Shown in pieces: positions 45,024 to 54,150 of a DNA stretch of 64,000 nt (position 1 is its first letter; each line of letters begins with the position of its first letter). The position numbers and the translations under genes are program-made. This DNA is from Alteribacter natronophilus (lineage in GTDB: Bacteria; Bacillota; Bacilli; Bacillales; Salisediminibacteriaceae), in NCBI RefSeq assembly GCF_006007885.1, contig NZ_VCRO01000003.1, positions 434,001-498,000 on the forward strand, read 5' to 3'. The notes beneath the pieces were generated by a model. That model did no database searches and was not told the origin of the DNA. It saw nothing but the letters and a program-made list of their open reading frames with translations.

Positions 45024-45644
45024 TTAGCCGTGCAGTGATTTGGCTACGCTCGCAACACGTTTACCGAGACGCTTAGCCATTGTGAGGTCTCTCTCGTCCG
45101 GCTGGCTGCTTCCATCCGGCGCAGCAACAGTTGAAGCAGCATATGGAGAACCGCCGATAGCATCTGTAGTCAGCTGTTCAGGGTTTTCCCCGTACGGCAG
45201 ACCAACGTAGATCAGACCGAAATGGAGAAGGGGCACGATTGTCGTAATCGCAGTTGTTTCCTGCCCACCGTGAATGGATCCGCTGCTGATGAATGTGGAC
45301 GTTACTTTTCCTTCAAGATCCCCGTTCATCCAGAGACCGCCCGCAGAATCAATGTACTGTTTCATCTGTGCAGGCATTGACCCGTAACGTGTTGGAATTC
45401 CCCAGATTATGCCATCCGCCCATTTGAGGTCATCGTGTGTGGCGACAGGAATGTCCTCCTGTGCATCCTGAGCCTGAACATAGGCATCCTGACCGGACAT
45501 GGCTTTCTGAACTTCATCAAACTCAGCCACCCGGACAATCTTCACTTCGGCACCTTCCACTTCCTGGGCACCTTCAGCAACTGCCTTGGCCATTGTATGA
45601 ATGTGTCCGTAAGCGCTGTAATACGGAATTAAAATCTTCGTCAA
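45024..45644 (-). CDS. wrbA: NAD(P)H:quinone oxidoreductase, WrbA family
   Basis: 206-residue flavodoxin-fold oxidoreductase that reduces quinones by two electrons and so limits oxidative cycling. FMN-binding elements: IPYYSAYGHIHTMA, GIPTRYGSMPAQMKQ and the STFISSGSIHGGQE loop. The start is TTG 45644, nine bases after AAAGGAG. Its promoter overlaps a perfect palindrome and it diverges from an HxlR regulator, so it is probably induced by quinones or other electrophiles. Confidence 0.94.
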   Translation of the reverse strand: MTKILIPYYSAYGHIHTMAKAVAEGAQEVEGAEVKIVRVAEFDEVQKAMSGQDAYVQAQDAQEDIPVATHDDLKWADGIIWGIPTRYGSMPAQMKQYIDSAGGLWMNGDLEGKVTSTFISSGSIHGGQETTAITTIVPLLHFGLIYVGLPYGENPEQLTTDAIGGSPYAASTVAAPDGSSQPDERDLTMAKRLGKRVASVAKSLHG

Positions 45645-45785
45645 TCCGATCCACTCCTTTAAATGTTAAGTACAGGGTTTCCTCTGCTCCTGAGTGCATC
45701 AGAAGAGCAGTCTTTACTCCTCATTCCACCCACTGACAGAAGATAAACCTCTTTTGAATTAACAGCAAGTGTATTTTTGTTATTC

Positions 45786-45802
45786 ACTTACTATTAGTAA
45801 GT
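45786..45802. promoter_or_regulatory. Perfect palindrome, probable HxlR-family operator
   Basis: ACTTACTA, T, TAGTAAGT: 8-bp arms around one base. It lies at the transcription start region of wrbA and in the promoter area of the divergent regulator. The TTACT/AGTAA pattern is like YodB/CatR-type operators of B. subtilis. Confidence 0.8.
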
Positions 45803-45831
45803 ATATTAAAGCACACCATCCCAAATGTCAA
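45803..45831 (-). promoter_or_regulatory. Strong sigma-A-type promoter for wrbA
   Basis: Minus-strand TTGACA (45826-45831), a 17-bp spacer and TAATAT (45803-45808). The palindrome starts immediately downstream of the -10 region, suiting repression. Confidence 0.85.
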
Positions 45832-45916
45832 CTGAAATATGTTATACTTCTTTTACTAAGCAGTCTCCGCAGCATAATTTACTGATAATGCCGGGCTGCT
45901 TAAAGGAGCTGAACGT

Positions 45917-46228
45917 ATGGAACAAAACGAGCTGTGCCCCAAATTTGAATCCGCCTTTCAATTACTCGGAAAACGCTGGAACGGTCTCATCATCCGTGTT
46001 CTGATGACAGGCCCCCGACGTTTCAGGGAAATATCGGCTGTGATCCCGAATATGAGCGATAAAATGCTTGTGGAACGGTTGAAGCAGCTCGAGTGCGAAG
46101 GCATTGTGAAACGAAACGTCTACCCGGAAACCCCGGTCAGAATCGAATACATGCTTACAGAAAAAGGCCAGGCCCTGGAACCGGCGATGGATGCTTTCCA
46201 GTCCTGGGCCGAAAACTGGGTTGATTAA
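45917..46228 (+). CDS. HxlR-family transcriptional regulator
   Basis: 103-residue winged-helix protein with the HxlR pattern: N-terminal Cys (ELCPKF, Cys7), FQLLGKRWNGLIIRVL, FREISAVIPNMSDKMLVERLKQLE (recognition helix) and a basic wing. Many relatives (YodB, CatR, HypR) sense quinones or other oxidants through the N-terminal cysteine. Divergent from wrbA with a palindromic operator between them, so it likely represses wrbA and itself. AAAGGAG precedes ATG 45917. Confidence 0.92.
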   Translation: MEQNELCPKFESAFQLLGKRWNGLIIRVLMTGPRRFREISAVIPNMSDKMLVERLKQLECEGIVKRNVYPETPVRIEYMLTEKGQALEPAMDAFQSWAENWVD

Positions 46229-46230
46229 AC

Positions 46231-46270
46231 AAAAAAGCTTTTCCCGAATGGACGGGAAAAGCTTTTTTCT
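46231..46270. terminator. Bidirectional terminator between HxlR gene and ytgP
   Basis: AAAAAAGCTTTTCCCG / CGGGAAAAGCTTTTTT: a perfect 16-bp stem with a 6-nt loop and T-runs in both directions. Confidence 0.94.
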
Positions 46271-46286
46271 GTATTTTTTACACGCG

Positions 46287-47921
46287 TCAGGCCTCTTCGG
46301 CAGCCCGCTTCTTCTTCTTAAGAAAACGGAAACGGTGTCCGAGAATCTGTCCTGCAAGACCCGAACGGATGCCGAGAAAGCCGAAGACGGCAATACCTGC
46401 TGTTATGGCGACAGGCAGAATAATAAAGGCTGCTCCCTGGGTTTCAAGCGGAATAAAGATCTGCATCGTCCGGTTCACTGCAAAAACAACCAGTCCCATT
46501 ACAGTGGCAAATGCTCCAATCAGCAGAACACGTTTCAGCAGGTACGAATAATTGTACTCCGCAAACCGCCCGATGGCCCACACATTGACAGTCACGGCTG
46601 CAAGGTAGCCGAGTCCGGTCGCATACACGGCACCGGCGGCTTCGAACCAGCCTATAAACAGGGTGTTCACTGCAAGCTTGATTACCAGTCCCGAAAATAA
46701 TGCTATAACTGCAAACTTCTGTTTATTGATGCCCTGCAGTAGTGATGATGTAACGGCAAAGACCGAGAACAGCACCGCTACCGGGGCATAGTGACGAAGA
46801 ATCTCGCCCCCGATTGCCAGGTCACCAAGGCCGAAAAGAGCACCGTAGGCAGGATAAGCAAGGACACTAAGTCCAACAGCTGCCGGTACACTGAGAAACA
46901 GAATAATCTGGTACGTCTGGGTAATCTGACGCTGGAGCCTGTCTTTTTCATCGTTAACAAAAGCACTCGTCACGGTAGGCAGAATAGCCAGTGACATAGC
47001 TGTTGCTACAGAAACCGGAATGAGAATGAGCTTGTGTGCCGCCTGGGCGAAAGCACCGAAATAACGGTCAACTACATCTGCATCGTACATGGCACTCAGA
47101 GCTGTGTTGAACGTAAACAGATCCACCATCTGGTAGAGAGGGATGGAAAGTCCCACGAGTGAAATCGGAATCGAATACCGGAGAAGCTCCTTATACATGC
47201 TTGAGAGGGGAATCTGGTGATCGGTGGTACTCTCTTCAATCTGGGTCTGGAAATTGTCCCGGCGTTTCATAAAGTACACACCGAGAACTGCAAGTCCCCC
47301 GAGAGCTCCCACAAAGGCTCCGAACGTGGCAAAACCGATCGCTGTTCCAAGCTCCCCGTTCCACACGTTGATAATCAGGTACGTAAGAAGCAGGATAAAG
47401 ATGATACGGACTATCTGCTCAATCACCTGTGAAACCGCCGTCGGTCCCATGGACTGGTGGCCCTGAAAGTACCCCCGGATAATGGACATGACCGGTACAA
47501 CAAGGAGGGCCACACTGACCATTCTGATCGTAAACACTGCATCCTCCACACTGTTACCCTGCAGGTCACCGGTATCAAGTATCGAAGCAGCAATAAACGG
47601 GGCAAGGAGAAATAAACCGAGAAAAGCGACAAACCCCGTCGCCCCCATAACCACGAGGCCGGACTGAAAAAGACGCTGACCTGTCCGGTAATCACCAAGA
47701 GCATTGTATTTGGCAACGAATTTTGAAACAGCAAGAGGAATCCCGATCGTTGCCAGGCTGAGGAGCACCGTATACGGTACATACCCGTATGTATAAAGAG
47801 CCAGACCCTCAAGACCCACAATTGCCTGGAACGGGAAAATATATATAAGACCGAGCATTTTGGAAATAAAAATCGAGGCCGTTAAAATCATCGTACCCCT
47901 GACCAGCTGACGTTCTGACAT
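46287..47921 (-). CDS. ytgP: Lipid II flippase candidate, YtgP/MurJ (polysaccharide exporter superfamily)
   Basis: 544-residue MOP-superfamily protein with about 14 membrane spans. B. subtilis YtgP is the MurJ homologue that flips lipid II, redundantly with Amj. Segments: the conserved RGTMILTASIFISKMLGLIY start, SKFVAKYNALGDYRTG, SIIRGYFQGHQSMGP and the Lys/Arg-rich C-terminal tail (FRFLKKKKRAAEEA). GGAAGGT precedes ATG 47921. Near two SEDS polymerases, which gives a short cell-wall neighbourhood; other members of the superfamily (SpoVB, YkvU) are alternatives. Confidence 0.88.
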   Translation of the reverse strand: MSERQLVRGTMILTASIFISKMLGLIYIFPFQAIVGLEGLALYTYGYVPYTVLLSLATIGIPLAVSKFVAKYNALGDYRTGQRLFQSGLVVMGATGFVAFLGLFLLAPFIAASILDTGDLQGNSVEDAVFTIRMVSVALLVVPVMSIIRGYFQGHQSMGPTAVSQVIEQIVRIIFILLLTYLIINVWNGELGTAIGFATFGAFVGALGGLAVLGVYFMKRRDNFQTQIEESTTDHQIPLSSMYKELLRYSIPISLVGLSIPLYQMVDLFTFNTALSAMYDADVVDRYFGAFAQAAHKLILIPVSVATAMSLAILPTVTSAFVNDEKDRLQRQITQTYQIILFLSVPAAVGLSVLAYPAYGALFGLGDLAIGGEILRHYAPVAVLFSVFAVTSSLLQGINKQKFAVIALFSGLVIKLAVNTLFIGWFEAAGAVYATGLGYLAAVTVNVWAIGRFAEYNYSYLLKRVLLIGAFATVMGLVVFAVNRTMQIFIPLETQGAAFIILPVAITAGIAVFGFLGIRSGLAGQILGHRFRFLKKKKRAAEEA

Positions 47922-48104
47922 TGGACCTTCCCTGCCTCAATTAACAGATTTTAAACACTGAGAGCATTTTATCACAATTCGCCTCAACTCGACAGGCTGG
48001 AAGGAAGCCAGAGCAGCAGATGCAATAAAAGCAGCGAGAGAACAATCGCCTTCTTTCAATAAGCAGATTACCGTAAATTCAGCTCCCACCCGAAGAAACG
48101 CATA

Positions 48105-48135
48105 GAAAGCCCCGGCATCTTCCGAGACACCGGGG
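48105..48135 (-). terminator. Probable yjbQ-family gene terminator
   Basis: CCCCGG/CCGGGG stem with a 14-nt loop; the minus-strand tail CTTTCTATG is weak. About 18 bp after the stop. Confidence 0.55.
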
Positions 48136-48152
48136 ACCTCTGCCATCCAGAC

Positions 48153-48554
48153 TTATCCTTCCATCACCTTCAGCACACACTTTCTGCTCCTAGGTCCGTC
48201 AAACTCGCAGAAATAAATCCCCTGCCAGGTCCCGAGAATCAGTTCTCCATCTTCAATCAGCACCGGCTGGCTCGTTCCCACCGTACTTGCCTTTAAATGG
48301 GAAGCGGAATTTCCTTCTGCGTGGCGGTACTTGTCGTGTGTCCATGGGTACACTTCGTCCAGCCGCATGAGCATATCGTGCTTTACGTCCGGATCGGCAT
48401 TTTCATTAATTGTAATACCTGCTGTTGTGTGGGGACAGTAGACGTACACCACACCGTTCTGCACACCTGTCTCACGGACATAAGAAGAAACTTCCTGTGT
48501 AATATCGATCATTTCGTCCCGGCGATTTGTACTGATTGTGAACTTTTTCAGCAT
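48153..48554 (-). CDS. YjbQ (UPF0047) family protein
   Basis: 133-residue cytoplasmic protein of the YjbQ family, trimeric with a conserved His/Asp-rich site; linked in some bacteria to an alternative thiamine phosphate synthase activity, while the physiological role is unsettled. Conserved blocks: [31 protein letters not shown] and [20 protein letters not shown] precedes ATG 48554. Gap to the upstream proC is only 27 bp, so they are probably co-transcribed. Confidence 0.92.
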   Translation of the reverse strand: MLKKFTISTNRRDEMIDITQEVSSYVRETGVQNGVVYVYCPHTTAGITINENADPDVKHDMLMRLDEVYPWTHDKYRHAEGNSASHLKASTVGTSQPVLIEDGELILGTWQGIYFCEFDGPRSRKCVLKVMEG

Positions 48555-48581
48555 CAGTTAAAACCTCCATTCCTGTATTCA

Positions 48582-49385
48582 TCATCCCTGACTTCTTGCG
48601 TGGGCATTCGTCGCTTTTACAGCTGCTTTAATGGTTTCATGGTAGTTCCTCTCTTTTAACACTTCCAGGCCTGCAGCCGTTGATCCTCCCGGCGAGGCAA
48701 CCTGTTTTCTCAGGTCATCAGGGGCATAGCCGGCCTCAAGCATGGCAGCGGATCCGCTGAGCATTTTCACGACCAGCTCTCTCGCCTGCTCGGGCGTCAC
48801 ACCATTTTCAACAGCCGCCTCCTCCATTGCTTCCACAAATGCGTAAACGAATGCAGGCGCACTCCCGGTTACGGCAGTGAGGTCGTGGACCTGCTGCTCT
48901 GTAAGTTCCTCAGAAGCTCCGATGGCTTCCAGAATAAGGTTTATAACTTCCCTGTTCTCTTCGGTTACATACCTGCCGCACGTGTATGTAGAGATGGATT
49001 TTCCAATCTGCGCCGCTGTGTTGGGCATAATCCAGCAGACAGGTGTGCCTTCCGGGAGTCTTTCTTCCATATATGCTGCATCGATTCCAGCAGCAACAGT
49101 AATCACAAGCTGCCGGTCCACTTTTTCAGCAAGTTCACGCAGTAAACTGCCGTGCACTCCCGGTGGGGCAGCAAGGAAGATCACATCATGCCCGGACACC
49201 TCGGCAGTCCAGTCATCCGAAACAGCTGTCCCGTACTTTTTTTCCAGTTCATGGAGCCGTTCTCTGTCACTCCGGTTTGTCATTGTGATCTTTTTCAGGG
49301 ACGGATGCCGGTCCTTGACCAGACCTGACAGAACGGCTTCTGCCATTCTCCCCGCACCGACCATCAGAATTGACGTTTCTCTCAT
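48582..49385 (-). CDS. proC: Pyrroline-5-carboxylate reductase
   Basis: 267-residue NAD(P)H-dependent reductase, last step of proline synthesis. Rossmann motif VGAGRMAEAVLSGL (residues 8-21), LAAPPGVHG, WIMPNTAAQIGKS and the catalytic-domain DLTAVTGSAPAFVY with the conserved tail VASPGGSTAAGL. AGGAGTGGAG precedes ATG 49385. In haloalkaliphiles proline is also an osmoprotectant, but only the biosynthetic role is supported by sequence. B. subtilis has three paralogues (ProG, ProH, ProI); which this matches is unclear. Confidence 0.94.
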   Translation of the reverse strand: MRETSILMVGAGRMAEAVLSGLVKDRHPSLKKITMTNRSDRERLHELEKKYGTAVSDDWTAEVSGHDVIFLAAPPGVHGSLLRELAEKVDRQLVITVAAGIDAAYMEERLPEGTPVCWIMPNTAAQIGKSISTYTCGRYVTEENREVINLILEAIGASEELTEQQVHDLTAVTGSAPAFVYAFVEAMEEAAVENGVTPEQARELVVKMLSGSAAMLEAGYAPDDLRKQVASPGGSTAAGLEVLKERNYHETIKAAVKATNAHARSQG

Positions 49386-49494
49386 GCGCTCTCCACTCCT
49401 TTACTTCCTTTTAAATTATCATGAGTTTATGTTGAAGGAAAGTATGCTAGACTATGTGATGACACGAATGAACGAAGGAAGATGGTGACCTGCA

Positions 49495-50778
49495 ATGGAA
49501 CGGCAGTATGATGTGATCGTAATCGGAGGCGGTCCCTCAGGACTCATGGCAAGCGTTTCCGCTGCCCAGCACGGGGCCCGCGTTCTGCTTCTTGACAAAG
49601 GCTCAAAGCTCGGACGGAAGCTGGCTATCTCAGGAGGCGGCAGATGTAATGTCACGAACCGGGCGGACCCGGAGGAAATTATCCGGCACATTCCCGGGAA
49701 CGGACGCTTCATGTACAGCCCGTTTTCGGTTTTTAATAACGAAGACATAATCGATTTTTTCGAAAACCTCGGCATCAGACTAAAAGAAGAAGACCGTGGC
49801 CGTATGTTTCCGGTGAACGACAAGGCCATTACGGTTGTCCGCACACTCCTCGATCAGATCCGGACCCTGAATGTGGAAATCCGGACCGAAACGGGCGTGG
49901 CCGATGTTCTCTATGATCAAAGTGAGAACAAAGTGAGCGGAGTGCAGCTTACCTCCGGGGAGGAAATCGGTGCCCCGAACGTGATCGTGGCAGTGGGAGG
50001 AAAATCCGTCCCTCACACCGGGAGTACCGGCGACGGCTACCCGTGGGCGAAAAAAGCCGGTCATACCGTGACAGAGCTCTACCCTACTGAAGTTCCGATC
50101 ACCTGCTCGGACAGCCTGATTCAGGATAAAACACTTCAGGGACTCTCGCTAAGGGATATCGAACTGTCCGTAATCGACCCGAAAAAGAAAAAAGTGATCA
50201 AAACCCACGAAGGAGATATGATTTTTACCCACTTTGGTATTTCAGGACCGGCGGCTCTCAGATGCAGCCAGTACGTTGTTAAAGCCCTGAAAAAACACAG
50301 GACGCCCGAGATTCCCATGACCGTGAACCTTTTCCCGGGTCAGCGTGAGGATGAAGTGGTGAGCGACATTACTTCCCTCGTTGAAGCCGAACCGAAAAAA
50401 GCGGTTAAAAACTCCCTGTCCGGGTGGGTGCCCGAGCGGATGCTCAATGCACTGTTTCTCATAACAGAAACAGATCCACTCACAACAGAAGCGAATCTCT
50501 CAAAGGAAGCTGTCCGCAGCCTCGCCCGCTTTGCACTCGCATTTCCTCTCCATGCAGACGGCACTCTTTCGATTGAAAAAGCTTTTGTAACCGGAGGCGG
50601 CGTCAGTGTGAAAGAAATCCAGCCCAAAAGGATGGAGTCCAAGCTGATGAAGGGGCTGTTCTTCTGCGGTGAAGTGCTGGATCTGCACGGATATACCGGC
50701 GGGTACAACATTACAGTAGCTTTTTCGACAGGTTATACAGCCGGAAAAGCAGCAGCGGAAAATCTCTGGTATGAATAA
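49495..50778 (+). CDS. ytfP: YtfP-like FAD-dependent oxidoreductase (HI0933 family)
   Basis: 427-residue flavoprotein with an N-terminal FAD motif [14 protein letters not shown] (residues 7-20), the family signature [32 protein letters not shown] and a C-terminal [15 protein letters not shown] that closes the FAD site. The family (HI0933/YhiN/YtfP) has no settled reaction. No signal peptide. Divergent from proC; convergent with the symporter gene. Confidence 0.93.
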   Translation: MERQYDVIVIGGGPSGLMASVSAAQHGARVLLLDKGSKLGRKLAISGGGRCNVTNRADPEEIIRHIPGNGRFMYSPFSVFNNEDIIDFFENLGIRLKEEDRGRMFPVNDKAITVVRTLLDQIRTLNVEIRTETGVADVLYDQSENKVSGVQLTSGEEIGAPNVIVAVGGKSVPHTGSTGDGYPWAKKAGHTVTELYPTEVPITCSDSLIQDKTLQGLSLRDIELSVIDPKKKKVIKTHEGDMIFTHFGISGPAALRCSQYVVKALKKHRTPEIPMTVNLFPGQREDEVVSDITSLVEAEPKKAVKNSLSGWVPERMLNALFLITETDPLTTEANLSKEAVRSLARFALAFPLHADGTLSIEKAFVTGGGVSVKEIQPKRMESKLMKGLFFCGEVLDLHGYTGGYNITVAFSTGYTAGKAAAENLWYE

Positions 50779-50810
50779 GGAACAAAAGTGCTGACTGGCT
50801 CTTTAAAATA

Positions 50811-50942
50811 ATGCTCCGTTCCACACCGTCCGTTTGCTTTCCGCGGCGGTCCGGGAAGCCTCCTCGGGCTATCGTCCTGCGGGGTCTTCCCCTGGCCCCA
50901 TCTGCCGCAGGAGTCTCACTGCCGGTGTGAAACTCCGCTCGA
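50811..50942 (-). repeat. Family C repeat
   Basis: Ends GCTCCGTTCCACACCGTC and, reverse-complemented, GAGCGGAGTTTCACACCGG are imperfect inverted repeats. Its core, read on the minus strand, has GACTCCTGCGGC, AAGACCCCGCAGG, CCGAGGAGGCTTCC and CCGCCGCGGAAAGC, related to families A and B. No direct flanking duplication was found. It fills the gap between convergent ytfP and the AGCS gene. Confidence 0.75.
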
Positions 50943-51048
50943 GACAAAATGTTTTTGATGAGAACTGCAGAAGTAGTCAGTCTGCACCTCGTTTAACTCA
51001 TCACCATTCATCAACACAAGTCGAATTTAACAATAACCTAAACAGGAA

Positions 51049-51089
51049 CAAAAGCCCTGAACTGCATCCAAGCAGAGCAGGGCTTTTTC
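51049..51089. terminator. Terminator between ytfP and the AGCS symporter
   Basis: AAAGCCCTG/CAGGGCTTT stem around a long loop, followed by TTTCATC; A-run on the other side. Serves both convergent genes. Confidence 0.8.
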
Positions 51090-51144
51090 ATCGTTTATTT
51101 ACGTAATGTTTTCCTCTGCTGCGCCCCGAGGGCAAGCACTTTCT

Positions 51145-52575
51145 CTAGTCATCAGACGATGCCTTTTTCTTATCAGCCGGTTCTTCGTGCCAAAGCCGGA
51201 CTTCTGGTTCGCCGCCTTTCCCTTTAATAATCCTCTCGACGTAATCATCCGTGACTGCTTTAATCTCCTTGTGAAGGAAGAGTACCGGGATAATGTTAAA
51301 AATTACAACAAAGAAGAGAATCAGATCGAGGAAGCGCCAGACAAACTGCAGACCGCCAATCGCACCGACAAAGATGGCCCCGATATAGACAAACCGCATC
51401 ACTTTCGCAAATCCGAGTCCGAACAGATATTCCGCCTGCTTTTCCCCGTAAAAAACGAGTATACCGATTGTGGTAACAACAAAGAACATAAGAAACACGG
51501 CAATAAAGGCACCACCGAACGTACTTCCGAATACCGTTCCGAAAGCCACATCAATCATACTGGACGCATTATCCGGCCCCACTTCAAGCCACGCGCCTGT
51601 CACAAGGACGGCGAGACCTGACAGTGTACAGAGAATAATGGTATCCACAAAAACACTGAAAATACCCCACAGTGACTGTCGTGAAGGGTGATCCGTCATA
51701 GCAGCAGAATGGGCAATCGGCGCCGTACCCAGACCGGCTTCATTGGAGTACAGCCCCCTTGCCAGTCCCCAGCGGAGTGCCTGGGCGAAGGCCGCTCCCG
51801 CAAAGCCTCCTGCAGCAGATACCGGGGTAAAAGCGTGCACGAAAATCAGCTCAAATACACCCGGAAGCGCCTGAACGTTAGCCAGAATGACGATGGAACA
51901 GATGGCTACATAAGTGAGAACCATGAAGGGAATAAGCTTGTCTGTTACCTTTCCGATTCGTTTGATTCCGCCGAACACGATGGCAGCTACAACGACCATT
52001 ACTCCGATTCCAACAAAGGCCGCATTCCACCCGAATGCCCCCTCCACCTGGGTGGATATCGAGTTGGACTGCACCATTGTACTTGGAATGATTACGAGCA
52101 TCAGGGAAAAAGCAAAACCGGCGGATACGCCCTTCCAGCCAAGAGCTTTTCTTATGTAATATTGAGGGCCGCCAACCCATTCCCCTTTTTTGTTTTCCTC
52201 GCGGTACTTAAGGCCGAGCATGATTTCGGAGTATTTCGTTCCCATTCCGATCAGGGCTACAACCCACATCCAGAAAAGCGCACCGGGACCACCCAGTGCA
52301 ATTGCCACTGGTACACCAACGATATTGGTTGCTCCTGCTGTCGAGGCAAGCGCCGACGTAAATGCCTGAAATGGTGTAATCGTACCCTTCTGCTCCTCTT
52401 TCTTAAATATTTTTCCGACTGTCTCTTTCAATACATGTCCAAAAAAACGGAACTGAAAGAATCTGAGCCGGATCGTCAGAAAGATCCCTCCGCCGAGAAG
52501 TACAACAGCCAGAATGTAAGTCCAGAGAAAATCGCCGACTGCTTCAATCATGTCTCCAATTGCACCAATATCCAC
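51145..52575 (-). CDS. Alanine/glycine:cation symporter (AGCS family)
   Basis: About 476-residue, roughly ten- to eleven-span Na+(H+):alanine/glycine symporter. Family blocks: RFFQFRFFGHVLKETVG, FQAFTSALASTAGATNIVGVPVAIALGGPGALFWMWV, GGPQYYIRKALG and GLYSNEAGLGTAPIAHSAA. GTG 52575 is the likely start for its distance from GAGGGTG; TTG 52590 is possible. Na+ coupling suits an alkaliphile, but coupling ion is not readable. Confidence 0.93.
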   Translation of the reverse strand: MDIGAIGDMIEAVGDFLWTYILAVVLLGGGIFLTIRLRFFQFRFFGHVLKETVGKIFKKEEQKGTITPFQAFTSALASTAGATNIVGVPVAIALGGPGALFWMWVVALIGMGTKYSEIMLGLKYREENKKGEWVGGPQYYIRKALGWKGVSAGFAFSLMLVIIPSTMVQSNSISTQVEGAFGWNAAFVGIGVMVVVAAIVFGGIKRIGKVTDKLIPFMVLTYVAICSIVILANVQALPGVFELIFVHAFTPVSAAGGFAGAAFAQALRWGLARGLYSNEAGLGTAPIAHSAAMTDHPSRQSLWGIFSVFVDTIILCTLSGLAVLVTGAWLEVGPDNASSMIDVAFGTVFGSTFGGAFIAVFLMFFVVTTIGILVFYGEKQAEYLFGLGFAKVMRFVYIGAIFVGAIGGLQFVWRFLDLILFFVVIFNIIPVLFLHKEIKAVTDDYVERIIKGKGGEPEVRLWHEEPADKKKASSDD

Positions 52576-52726
52576 CCGCTTCACCCTCAATCAGTATAGT
52601 TTTACAGCCATCAGGGATCTCATTGCTTCTTTTATACCCCGTCACCAGCCGTCAAACCCTGTAATTGAGAGGAACAGCAAAACAGGCATAAAAGGCTGGT
52701 ACCTTTTATGCCTGAACCAATATAAG

Positions 52727-53953
52727 TTAATTCATGTTTTGAGCGGGGCCGAAAAACTCGTAATGCTTCCGCTCCTCCGGTATACCCCTGTTTTTCAGGA
52801 TGCGGCTCACGGCTCCCATAAACGGAACCGGTCCGCAGAAATAATACTCCGCTTCCTCTCCACCCGGCAAATCAGACAGGCACTCCTCATCAATGAGCCC
52901 TGTTTTGGCAAGATTAGGGTGTTTCCGGTCCTCTTCGGAAGGATTTTCATAACAGACAGCGTACTTGACGAATTCACAATTCTGCTCCGTAGAGCGCAGA
53001 TGCTCATCCATCGCGTGAACATCGCCGGATTTTGCAGCTGTTATAAAGGTCACCGGCCGTCCGGGAGCAGCTGCAACAGAATGGTTAAGCATACTGACCA
53101 GGGGCGTTAACCCAACACCACCGGCAATAAGGACGAGAGGTCTTTCGCTGTCCTGCGTGATTGTGAAATCACCCGCCGGCGCAGTAAGGTTTAAAGTATC
53201 TCCCTCACTGATATTCTCGTGAAGATAATTGGACACTACTCCCCCGTCATGTCCCGAATGAGCTTCCTCCCTCTTTACGCTGATCCGGTACCACGGTTTC
53301 TCAGGGGAATCCGAAAGACTGTACTGTCTCATGTGTGCAGGGGACTCCGGATCAGGAATGACCTGAACGGAAATGTACTGACCGGGTTCAAAGGGCGGAA
53401 GTGCTCCCCCATCGGATGGCTTCAGGTAAAAGGATGTGATGACGCTGCTTTCCTGTACTTTTTTTACGACAGTAAACTCACGGAACCCGCGCCATCCGCC
53501 CGGTTTTTCCTCAGCTTCCTCGTACATCCGCTCCTCTGTCTCGATAAACACATCTGCAATGACCCCGTATGCCTCACCCCACGCCTCTATAATCGTATCG
53601 GTATCCGGATGGTCCCCCAGTACCTCTTTTAAAGCAGCGAGTAAATACTCTCCCACAATCGGGTAATGCTCCGGCTTTACATTCAGGCTCCGGTGTTTGT
53701 GTGCAATCTGTCTGATCGCAGGTAAAAGATTTTCAAGGTTATCGATGTTTACCGCTGCCGCATAAAGTGTTCCTGCAAGCGCCTTTGGCTGCATTCCTTT
53801 CTTCTGGTTTGTCTGGTTGAAGATATTAAGCAGCTCCGGGTGATCCTGGAACATTCTCTGATAAAAGAGTGTGGTAATCCGCTCCCCTTCCTGCTCAAGA
53901 AAAGGTGCCGTACTTCTGATTACATCTCTGGTACTTTCGGTTAAAACCGCCAT
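52727..53953 (-). CDS. hmp: Flavohemoprotein (nitric oxide dioxygenase)
   Basis: 408-residue enzyme that converts NO and O2 to nitrate. Globin domain (residues 1-140) with proximal heme His (H87, in AHKHRSL) and distal Tyr near residue 31; FAD-binding domain with RQYSLSD; NAD-binding domain with GGVGLTPLVSML and FCGPVPFM. The start ATG 53953 follows AAAGGGG. Divergent from nsrR with two NsrR-like boxes between, so NO-induced expression by relief of repression is expected. Confidence 0.96.
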   Translation of the reverse strand: MAVLTESTRDVIRSTAPFLEQEGERITTLFYQRMFQDHPELLNIFNQTNQKKGMQPKALAGTLYAAAVNIDNLENLLPAIRQIAHKHRSLNVKPEHYPIVGEYLLAALKEVLGDHPDTDTIIEAWGEAYGVIADVFIETEERMYEEAEEKPGGWRGFREFTVVKKVQESSVITSFYLKPSDGGALPPFEPGQYISVQVIPDPESPAHMRQYSLSDSPEKPWYRISVKREEAHSGHDGGVVSNYLHENISEGDTLNLTAPAGDFTITQDSERPLVLIAGGVGLTPLVSMLNHSVAAAPGRPVTFITAAKSGDVHAMDEHLRSTEQNCEFVKYAVCYENPSEEDRKHPNLAKTGLIDEECLSDLPGGEEAEYYFCGPVPFMGAVSRILKNRGIPEERKHYEFFGPAQNMN

Positions 53954-53982
53954 CTTCATTCCCCTTTCAAATCCCATTGTTT

Positions 53983-54007
53983 TAATATGCATTTATAATA
54001 CCTATTT
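53983..54007. promoter_or_regulatory. NsrR-like box 1
   Basis: TAATATGCATTTATAATACCTATTT: half-sites ATGCATTT and AATACCTAT approximate the NsrR consensus (ATGCATTTNAAATNCAT-type). It is 30 bp upstream of the hmp start. Confidence 0.75.
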
Positions 54008-54022
54008 AAAGTTAACCACATT

Positions 54023-54047
54023 TAATATGCATTTTGAATACTTATTT
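54023..54047. promoter_or_regulatory. NsrR-like box 2
   Basis: A second copy (ATATGCATTTTGAATACTTATT) exactly 40 bp from box 1, same orientation, closer to nsrR. Each is an imperfect palindrome. Confidence 0.75.
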
Positions 54048-54150
54048 TCAATCGTTTCTTTTTTTGTCACATTTGTCTTCCTCTGAAGTTGAGGAAGGTT
54101 TATGGTATGCTTTAGAAAATAACGAGAGAGCTCTCAGTGGAGGAATGAAT

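Noticed and set aside
48297-49488. Plus-strand frames opposite yjbQ-type gene and proC (to 203 codons)
   Set aside because: Antisense to well-defined enzyme motifs, no ribosome sites, and low-complexity serine-rich translations.
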